5,376 nucleotides of DNA, from NCBI GenBank assembly GCA_021201175.1, contig JAJQFK010000296.1:1-5376 (forward strand), written 5' to 3'. This DNA comes from Candidatus Gastranaerophilales bacterium (GTDB lineage: Bacteria; Cyanobacteriota; Vampirovibrionia; Gastranaerophilales; Gastranaerophilaceae). The position numbers were made by a program, and so were the translations under genes. Each line of letters opens with the position of its first letter. The first letter of the stretch is position 1. Below are positions 1 through 4,817 of this stretch, piece after piece. A model generated the notes under the pieces. The model was not told where the DNA came from and made no database searches. It worked only from the letters and a program-made list of their open reading frames with translations.

Positions 1-2
1 TA

Positions 3-164
3 TATAAAGGACTTTACACAAATATTGTAACTTATCCTGCAGTGAGAAGAAAAGAATGCAGACTAAGATTATGCGTTATGAAAGAACTCACTTATGAACA
101 GATTGACAGGGCAATTGAGATATTAAAAAGTGTATGTGCAAAATACGGGATAATAAAACTTTGA
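3..164 (+). CDS. C-terminal end of an alpha-oxoamine synthase-like PLP enzyme (partial)
   Basis: An open frame enters from the left edge and ends at TGA 162-164, giving 53 visible residues. The string YPAVRRKECRLRLCVMKELT, followed by YEQIDRAIEIL, matches the usual C-terminal pattern of fold-type I PLP enzymes of the alpha-oxoamine synthase group (glycine C-acetyltransferase/KBL, BioF, serine palmitoyltransferase): a YPAV or PPAV turn, an RLR strand, then an LT.EQID helix. Known members condense an amino acid with an acyl-CoA in the cytoplasm. The catalytic lysine and cofactor-binding residues lie upstream of the window, so the substrate and the exact member cannot be told; an ordinary class I/II aminotransferase is also possible. 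It converges on the MarR gene with 3 bp between the stop codons and is unlikely to be functionally linked to the efflux genes. Confidence 0.72.
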   Translation, partial: YKGLYTNIVTYPAVRRKECRLRLCVMKELTYEQIDRAIEILKSVCAKYGIIKL

Positions 165-176
165 ATATTATTCAAA
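160..176. repeat. Small inverted repeat spanning two convergent stop codons
   Basis: The sequence TTTGAATATTATTCAAA is a perfect 8-bp inverted repeat around a single central base. As RNA it could form about six A-U-rich pairs with a 5-nt loop. It covers both the TGA of the plus-strand enzyme gene (162-164) and the TAA of the minus-strand marR gene (168-170). Read on the minus strand it is followed by a T-rich run (GTTTTATTAT), so it could act as a very weak terminator for marR. It has only one G-C pair, so termination is uncertain. Confidence 0.25.
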
Positions 177-629
177 AACAACATTACTGGATTTCGCAAC
201 TGTTTCTTTAATTTTTAATAATAAATTCAGACTATCAACCGCCTTTTTAGTTCCTATAATATTTTCAATACTCTTAGAAAATTCCAATGCTAATTCATTC
301 GCACAATTGTATACTTCTTGACCCTTTTCGGTAATTCTGATTTTTTTAACAACTCTGTTCTGTTTAATATCAACGGGGCGTTCAATAAATCCTTTTTCTT
401 CTAATCCTGAAAGTATTTTACTTGTGTGAGAGGTTCCTTTTAGTATCAATCCGGCTAAATCTCTCTGGCATACTTCAGGAAAGCAATAAACAGTATCAAG
501 AATTATAAAGTCATCAAAAGAAAACCTGCCGTTGGCATGTTGTTCAAAATAATCTTCAATTGCAGTACGGCAAATTCTTGCCGTTTGTTCAATAGTATAA
601 AATAAGCTTTGTATACAATGTTTTTTCAT
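168..629 (-). CDS. MarR-family winged-helix transcriptional regulator
   Basis: This 153-residue protein has the usual MarR length. An N-terminal helix (about 5-30) serves dimerisation. The winged helix follows: FDDFIILDTV (38-47), QRDLAGLI (55-62), then recognition helix GTSHTSKILSGLEEKGFIER (65-84). The wing carries DIKQNR (87-92) and closes with KKIRITEKG (95-103), which corresponds to the family's D.RD.R...LT..G. C-terminal helices (about 104-146) complete the dimer interface. MarR proteins bind palindromic DNA as dimers and release it on binding phenolic or lipophilic ligands, or on oxidation. The gene lies 24 bp after the outer-membrane channel gene on the same strand, so it is probably the distal gene of that operon and would control its own synthesis. 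The ATG at 629 has a weak GAAG-type ribosome site. Five cysteines (5, 20, 49, 54, 109) are many for this size; redox sensing is possible but unproven. It plays the role of EmrR/MprA, but orthology cannot be shown here. Confidence 0.9.
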   Translation of the reverse strand: MKKHCIQSLFYTIEQTARICRTAIEDYFEQHANGRFSFDDFIILDTVYCFPEVCQRDLAGLILKGTSHTSKILSGLEEKGFIERPVDIKQNRVVKKIRITEKGQEVYNCANELALEFSKSIENIIGTKKAVDSLNLLLKIKETVAKSSNVVFE

Positions 630-653
630 ATAACTTCACTAATTACTTTATAA

Positions 654-2105
654 TTATAACTTACTTCCGACTGATTTGTATAGTCCTATATAATCTATAA
701 ACACATCAATTTTTTGGTTCACAGCAAGCATATTAACCGTTAATAAATTTTCTTTTGATTCTTCTAAATCCAACTTAGAAATTATGCCCTTTTCGTATCG
801 TTTCAGGTAAAAATTATGGTCTTTTTCTTCAAATTCCTCCTGCTTTAATGTATTATTAAGTTTTTCGGAATCTTTCTTTATATATAACAATGAATCATTA
901 ATTTCCTGAATTGACGTTAAATTTGTTTGTTGATAATTTTCAAGTGCTTTTTCATAGGATTCTTTTTTTAATCTTAAGTTTGCAATTTTTGCCCCGCCTT
1001 TGAATACATCCCAAAAAGCTCCGCCTCCTAATGCACTTAGCATTCTCGTTGTATTAAACATTTTCCCGAGGTCGGAAGCATTAAATAATGCAAGGCCTCC
1101 TATATTAAAAGTCGGCAGAAATTCTTTTTTCGCTATTCTAACATCTATTCCGGCTCTTTCTAAGTTATGCACGGCTTTTAAATAGTCAGGGCGTTGCTCA
1201 ATAATATCGGAAGGTATATATTCTGGAATTTTGCCCGTAAAATTAATATTTTGAAATTCTATTCTTGATATTTGGTTCGCATTTTCGCTTGACTCCCCTA
1301 TTAATGTACAGAACGAATTAATAATTGAATCCCGCTGTTTTTCTAATTCCGTTAATTCCGTGATTGATTCAACATAAGCTTTATTGGCTCTTATTGTGTC
1401 GGCTGTAGACGTTATTCCCTGTTCGTGTCTTTTTTTCATCAAGTCAAAGATATTTTTTCTGTGTGTGGTAATTTGTTTTTGTAATTCAATATCTTTATCA
1501 AGCTTTACAATATTAAAATAAGTACTTCCTACGGCAGAAGCTACAAGAATATATGAACTTCTTTCATCAAGAAGCGCCATTTCATAATTTTTTCTTGCAA
1601 GTTTCGTTTTATCTCTATTCTTGAGAAATAAATCTATTTCATAATTTGCCAATGCCGGAACAGCGAATTGGAATCCGGACTCGGTTGTATTCGGCATTTT
1701 TACATAAGCCGGAGCAAATCCCGCAGTTATTGACGGCAATTGATTAGCAAACTGCATTCTTACTGCCTGATAATATTCTTTTGTGGAAATTGTTGCTATT
1801 TTTAAGTTGTGATTATAATTTACTGCTTTTTCTATATATTGCATAAGGATAGGGTCATTAAAATTTACCCACCAATCCATATTGACATAATCAAATTTAT
1901 TTTCAACTTCTTCAACTTTTTGTGTGGCACCTTGAAAAGGTGAGCCCCATTTTTTTGATGACGAGGAGTCATCAAAAAATGCGGGCGATACTAGATTATG
2001 TGTTTGTTTACTTTTATTTTTTGATATTTCTTCGATAGCAAAAGCCGGTATTGAACATCCTGCCAAAATTCCGGTGATTATTAATATTGCCGGTATCCTT
2101 TTCAT
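654..2105 (-). CDS. TolC/OprM-like outer-membrane efflux channel, probable lipoprotein
   Basis: The 483-residue product has typical length and layout for an RND/EmrAB-type outer-membrane factor. The signal peptide (1-16) ends in a lipobox, LAGC, with Cys17 as the likely lipidated residue; an AFA site at 21-23 could instead allow signal peptidase I cleavage. The NodT/OprM hallmark WWVNFNDPIL starts at residue 78, followed by the first outer-membrane-efflux repeat (about 80-270, LPSITAGF at 123-130). The second repeat (about 300-478) carries EQRPDYLKAVHNLERAGIDV (303-322) and FLPTFNIGG (329-337), equivalent to the family's RRPD..AE..L..A and FP...L. Trimers of such proteins form the outer-membrane pore and periplasmic alpha-barrel of efflux pumps. 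ATG 2105 is preferred because GAGGGG precedes it and a signal peptide begins there; the frame stays open to an ATG at 2153, but that would put 16 residues before the signal. It is divergent from emrA/emrB and upstream of marR. Confidence 0.92.
   Translation of the reverse strand: MKRIPAILIITGILAGCSIPAFAIEEISKNKSKQTHNLVSPAFFDDSSSSKKWGSPFQGATQKVEEVENKFDYVNMDWWVNFNDPILMQYIEKAVNYNHNLKIATISTKEYYQAVRMQFANQLPSITAGFAPAYVKMPNTTESGFQFAVPALANYEIDLFLKNRDKTKLARKNYEMALLDERSSYILVASAVGSTYFNIVKLDKDIELQKQITTHRKNIFDLMKKRHEQGITSTADTIRANKAYVESITELTELEKQRDSIINSFCTLIGESSENANQISRIEFQNINFTGKIPEYIPSDIIEQRPDYLKAVHNLERAGIDVRIAKKEFLPTFNIGGLALFNASDLGKMFNTTRMLSALGGGAFWDVFKGGAKIANLRLKKESYEKALENYQQTNLTSIQEINDSLLYIKKDSEKLNNTLKQEEFEEKDHNFYLKRYEKGIISKLDLEESKENLLTVNMLAVNQKIDVFIDYIGLYKSVGSKL
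1951..1979. repeat. Perfect 12-bp hairpin inside the channel gene
   Basis: TTTTTTGATGAC (1951-1962) is followed by a 5-base loop and GTCATCAAAAAA (1968-1979), the exact reverse complement. It lies in frame and codes for residues 43-52, FFDDSSSSKK, shortly after the signal peptide. On either strand the T run is on the 5' side and the A run on the 3' side, so it lacks the 3' U tract of an intrinsic terminator. In the mRNA it would form a 12-bp stem about 125-155 nt after the start codon. Confidence 0.85.
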
Positions 2106-2109
2106 ATTT

Positions 2110-2115
2110 CCCCTC
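2110..2115 (-). promoter_or_regulatory. Ribosome binding site deciding the channel-gene start
   Basis: On the minus strand GAGGGG is followed by AAAT and then ATG at 2105. The upstream ATG at 2117 overlaps this site itself, and the ATG at 2153 has no comparable site. The signal peptide then begins MKRIPAIL, which supports 2105 as the start. Confidence 0.8.
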
Positions 2116-2124
2116 ATTTTTTTC

Positions 2125-2153
2125 TTGCAAAATTTATGGCAGTATGTTAGCAT
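2125..2153 (+). promoter_or_regulatory. Candidate sigma-70-type promoter for emrA-emrB
   Basis: TTGCAA (2125-2130), a 17-bp spacer and TAGCAT (2148-2153) with a TG at 2145-2146 (extended -10, TGTTAGCAT). The predicted start near 2160 leaves a leader of about 60 nt before the ATG at 2222. The -10 is a weak match to TATAAT. Its last two spacer bases and -10 overlap the -10 of the opposite promoter. Prediction from sequence only. Confidence 0.45.
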
Positions 2154-2157
2154 AAAT
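2132..2157. repeat. Second inverted repeat, ATTTATG-N12-CATAAAT
   Basis: Seven-base arms ATTTATG (2132-2138) and CATAAAT (2151-2157) surround the shared -10 region. A shorter imperfect palindrome, TATGTTAGCATA (2143-2154), lies inside. These may be a second regulator-binding site, or simply a consequence of two similar -10 elements lying head to head. Confidence 0.35.
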
Positions 2158-2172
2158 CTATGGAAAAATCAA
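2144..2172 (-). promoter_or_regulatory. Candidate sigma-70-type promoter for the channel gene and marR
   Basis: On the minus strand, TTGATT (2172-2167), exactly 17 bp, then TAACAT (2149-2144) with an extended TGC just before it (TGCTAACAT). The predicted start near 2137 gives a leader of about 30 nt to the ATG at 2105. It faces the emrA promoter and shares the -10 sequence, so polymerase could occupy only one at a time. The -35 lies within the 22-bp inverted repeat. Confidence 0.55.
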
Positions 2173-2185
2173 TACATTGAATTTT
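2164..2185. promoter_or_regulatory. 22-bp near-palindrome, candidate MarR operator
   Basis: The core TCAATACATTGA is flanked by A-rich sequence on the left and TTTT on the right. Nine of the eleven base pairs are symmetric about 2174/2175: AAAA/TTTT and TCAAT/ATTGA, with mismatches at one internal pair and at the central AC. Size, AT-richness and symmetry resemble known MarR-family operators. It covers the -35 element of the channel promoter and lies just downstream of the predicted emrA start, so one bound dimer could block both directions. Assignment to this MarR protein is inferred from position. Confidence 0.5.
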
Positions 2186-2210
2186 ACACACAATCAGCAG
2201 TTTGAAAATC

Positions 2211-2215
2211 AGGAG
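2211..2215 (+). promoter_or_regulatory. Ribosome binding site deciding the emrA start
   Basis: AGGAG followed by six bases (TTGAAT) and ATG at 2222, nearly ideal strength and spacing. It rules in favour of this start over the in-frame TTG at 2177, which would add 15 residues running across the operator-like repeat and this site. Confidence 0.88.
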
Positions 2216-2221
2216 TTGAAT

Positions 2222-3223
2222 ATGGAAGAAAAACATGCCGAAAAAGATAGCACGGAAACAATATCTAAAAAAAGTAAAAGAAAAAAATTTATACTGTTTT
2301 TGAGTATTTTAATCGTAATTTTTGGATTAAGTTACTTTATATTTGAATTATATAGTTTTGAAAGTACAGATGACGCTTATGTTGAAACTACCACGGTAAA
2401 TGTTGCCCCTAAAGTCAGCGGTGAAATAATAAATGTGTATGTAGAAGATAATATGCCTGTAAAGGCAGGAGATTTAACCGCCGAAATTGAACCTGATGAT
2501 TATGAAATAAAAGTTGCACAGGCAGAAGCGAGATATAACAGAGCTTTATTAAACCAACAAAATGCCAGAGCCAATTTTACCGCATATCAATCACAAATCG
2601 ATTTGGCAAAACGAGATTTAGAAAGGTATAAATCCTTATATAACGACGGCGCAGTTTCTAAACAGGAACTTGATAACGCACAAACTAAATATGATAATGC
2701 AGCCGCTAATCTTGTTAATGCGGATCAGGCAATTATATCTTATTCAGACAAAAAAGTTGCCGATGCGGAAATAAATGAATTAAAAGCTTTAAAAGATCAA
2801 GCAGAATTGTATTTATCTTATACAAAAATTTATGCGCCTATTGATGGTACAGTTTCGGGGAAAAGACTGCAAAAAGGGATGTATGTTAATCCCGGTACCG
2901 GTTTATTTACTATAGTGCCGAATGAAACCTGGGTTGTTGCTAATTTTAAAGAAAACCAGCTAAAACATATAAAAGAAGGTCAACAGGTTGATATAAAAAT
3001 TGATACATATCCGCACCATATTTTCAAAGGGAAAGTAGACAGCATTCAAATGGCTTCGGGGGCAAAATCAAGCATGTTTCCGCCTGAAAACGCAGTGGGC
3101 TCATTTGTAAAAATAGTTCAAAGGATTCCCGTTAAAATTATATTTACGGATAATGAAGAAATTAAAGACTATAAAATTATCCCCGGAATGTCTGTTGTTC
3201 CAAAAGTCCATATAAGAGGTTAG
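2222..3223 (+). CDS. emrA: EmrA/HlyD-type membrane-fusion (periplasmic adaptor) protein
   Basis: The product has 333 residues, somewhat shorter than E. coli EmrA. A charged, lysine-rich cytoplasmic tail (1-22) precedes one transmembrane helix (about 23-43). The EmrA/HlyD signature TDDAYV follows at 49-54, then the first half of a biotinyl-lipoyl-like fold, VAPKVSGEIINVYVEDNMPV (61-80). An alpha-helical hairpin or coiled coil spans about 95-195, with its turn near 140-146. The fold resumes at TKIYAPIDGTVSGKRLQKGM (201-220), and the beta-barrel includes WVVANFKENQLKHIKEGQQV (237-256). The closing conserved block is FPPENAVGSFVKIVQRIPVK (286-305). Adaptors of this kind are anchored in the inner membrane and connect an EmrB-type transporter to a TolC-type channel. 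The emrB gene follows after one base, so the two are co-transcribed and probably translationally coupled. Family membership is certain; the emrA symbol is by homology and context. Confidence 0.93.
   Translation: MEEKHAEKDSTETISKKSKRKKFILFLSILIVIFGLSYFIFELYSFESTDDAYVETTTVNVAPKVSGEIINVYVEDNMPVKAGDLTAEIEPDDYEIKVAQAEARYNRALLNQQNARANFTAYQSQIDLAKRDLERYKSLYNDGAVSKQELDNAQTKYDNAAANLVNADQAIISYSDKKVADAEINELKALKDQAELYLSYTKIYAPIDGTVSGKRLQKGMYVNPGTGLFTIVPNETWVVANFKENQLKHIKEGQQVDIKIDTYPHHIFKGKVDSIQMASGAKSSMFPPENAVGSFVKIVQRIPVKIIFTDNEEIKDYKIIPGMSVVPKVHIRG
3214..3219 (+). promoter_or_regulatory. Ribosome binding site of emrB inside the emrA end
   Basis: AAGAGG lies in the last codons of emrA, five bases before the emrB ATG at 3225. 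Ribosomes finishing emrA at TAG 3221-3223 would be placed on the emrB start, consistent with coupled production of adaptor and transporter. Confidence 0.8.
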
Positions 3224-3224
3224 T

Positions 3225-4784
3225 ATGTCTGAAACACTTGAAAATGAACAAAGATGGCAGCCCTCCATTAACCCGTGGCTGATGATTGTTCCTGTTATTT
3301 TAGCTGTATTTATGTTCGCTTTGGATGAAACTATTTCCAATGTTGCACTTACATATATTGCCGGTTCGTTTTCGATAAGTCAGAATGAATCAATCTGGAT
3401 TGTAACAAGTTATTTAATAGCCTCCGGTATTATTATTCCTACTGTTGATTTCTTCTGTAAGTTAATGGGCAGAAAAAAATTTTTCATATTGTGTCTTATT
3501 GTATTTACCGTTGCTTCATTTATGTGCGGAATATCTCGCTCTATGGGAATGATAGTTATAGCAAGATTTATACAGGGGCTTGGAGGGGGAAGTATTCTTC
3601 CTTTGTCACAGGCAATAATTATGGAAAGTTTTCCGCCCGAAAAAAGATCACAATCTATGGGTATATTTGGTTTGACTGTCATATTAGCACCGACAATTGG
3701 ACCTATTGTCGGCGGTTGGATTACTGAAAATTGGTCATGGCCGTGGATTTATATGATAAATGTTCCTATTGGAATTGTTGCAGTAATAATGACTCATAAA
3801 TTACTTGAGGATCCTCCGTATGCACATAAACAGAAAAATGTTACCTGTGATTATTGGGGTCTGATATTTTTATCCGGATGGCTTGTATTATTACAAATAG
3901 TTTTAGATAAAGGAAATGATGCTGATTGGTTCGGTGCTGCATGGATATGTTGGATGACCTTTTTCTCTTGCATATTTGGAATACTGTTTTTTATATCCCA
4001 ATTTAAAGGGAAAAATCCTCTTGTGGATTTAAGAATATTAAAAGACAGAAACTTTTTATTCGGTACTATTGCACAGGTCGTTATGATGGCTGTATTTTTG
4101 GCTTCGGCTGCATTATTGCCGTCTATGCTGCAAGCACTTTTAGGATATACTTCTTTACTGTCGGGGCTTTCTATGGGGTCAAGAGGATTGGGAAGTATTA
4201 TTGCTATAACAATTTATACTGTAACCGCAAGATTTCTGGGTAACAAATTATATGCTATGATTGGAATTGGTTTGATTGTCATAGGCGGAATATTTTTTGG
4301 AATGATTAATCTTCAAATAAACCTGCAAACTATTGCGTTCCCGAATGCATTATTTGGAGCCGGCATGTCTCTTGGTATGACAACACTTATGACATTATCC
4401 TTCTCATCTTTGAAAAATGAACAAATGACAAATGCCTCCGGACTTCAAAATTTATTAAAAAATATTGGAGGGGCTATTGGTACTTCTTTATCTACTACAC
4501 TAATTTCCAGAAGTTCTCAAAAACATCAAATTATGATGGTTGGAAATTTAGATGACTTAAATAATATTTTTGCTCAAAGAATTACAGAAATGTCACAATT
4601 TTTTTCCGGATTCACTTCTGATATCGGTCAAACGGTTTCAATGGCAAAAGCTCAAATATATAATCAATTAATTATGCAATCACACTTATGGGCATATATT
4701 GATACATTTAGAGTATTTGCTGTAGCGTGTTTGATTGTTATTCCGCTAATTGCATTTATCAAAGTTCCGAAATACGGAAAATAA
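3225..4784 (+). CDS. emrB: EmrB/QacA-type DHA2 drug:H+ antiporter (MFS, 14 TM)
   Basis: The 519-residue membrane protein resembles E. coli EmrB in length and pattern, and was recognised by eye. TM1 carries motif D1, LDETISNVAL (33-42). The motif A loop is FFCKLMGRKK (76-85). Motif B, RFIQGLGGG (114-122), holds the conserved arginine, and LPLSQAIIMESFPPEKRS (125-142) is typical of the family. The antiporter motif C is GPIVGGW (159-165), followed by WPWIYMINVPIG (172-183). LQIVLDKGNDADWF (223-236) and NPLVDLRILKDRNF (264-277) match EmrB blocks, as does NASGLQNLLKNIGGAIGTSL (403-422). A long periplasmic loop (about 430-485) precedes the last TM (about 493-513). The first glycine of motif A is Asp75 here. 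EmrB proteins export uncouplers, hydrophobic antibiotics and fatty or bile acids with EmrA and TolC; the substrate here is unknown. It is the second gene of the emrA-emrB unit. Confidence 0.94.
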   Translation: MSETLENEQRWQPSINPWLMIVPVILAVFMFALDETISNVALTYIAGSFSISQNESIWIVTSYLIASGIIIPTVDFFCKLMGRKKFFILCLIVFTVASFMCGISRSMGMIVIARFIQGLGGGSILPLSQAIIMESFPPEKRSQSMGIFGLTVILAPTIGPIVGGWITENWSWPWIYMINVPIGIVAVIMTHKLLEDPPYAHKQKNVTCDYWGLIFLSGWLVLLQIVLDKGNDADWFGAAWICWMTFFSCIFGILFFISQFKGKNPLVDLRILKDRNFLFGTIAQVVMMAVFLASAALLPSMLQALLGYTSLLSGLSMGSRGLGSIIAITIYTVTARFLGNKLYAMIGIGLIVIGGIFFGMINLQINLQTIAFPNALFGAGMSLGMTTLMTLSFSSLKNEQMTNASGLQNLLKNIGGAIGTSLSTTLISRSSQKHQIMMVGNLDDLNNIFAQRITEMSQFFSGFTSDIGQTVSMAKAQIYNQLIMQSHLWAYIDTFRVFAVACLIVIPLIAFIKVPKYGK

Positions 4785-4817
4785 TTTCTCGTTCAAAATA
4801 TTATAAACACCGCAGGA

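Noticed and set aside
648..659. Perfect palindrome TTATAATTATAA at the channel stop codon
   Set aside because: Made only of A and T in an AT-rich junction; too weak for a terminator and not distinctive as a binding site.
1000..1185. Plus-strand open frame inside the channel gene, and similar frames at 3101-3340 (minus), 3410-3682 (minus), 3491-3727 (plus) and 4927-5154 (plus)
   Set aside because: All lie opposite or out of frame within well-supported genes and have no recognisable domain.
2106..2153. N-terminal extension of the channel protein to an ATG at 2153
   Set aside because: It would put 16 residues before a clear signal peptide, overlap the predicted promoter -10, and lacks a ribosome site; GAGGGG fits the ATG at 2105.
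2177..2221. N-terminal extension of emrA from a TTG codon
   Set aside because: It would run through the control region and across AGGAG 2211-2215, and the ATG at 2222 has ideal spacing from that site.
3690..3712. 8-bp inverted repeat CCGACAAT / ATTGTCGG in emrB
   Set aside because: It falls exactly on the conserved antiporter motif PTIGPIVGG, where repeated Pro, Ile and Gly codons explain the symmetry.
4765..4779. Hairpin TTCCG-aaata-CGGAA at the end of emrB as a terminator
   Set aside because: Only a 5-bp stem inside the last codons, with no T run following it on either strand. The 33-bp gap 4785-4817 also holds no good terminator.
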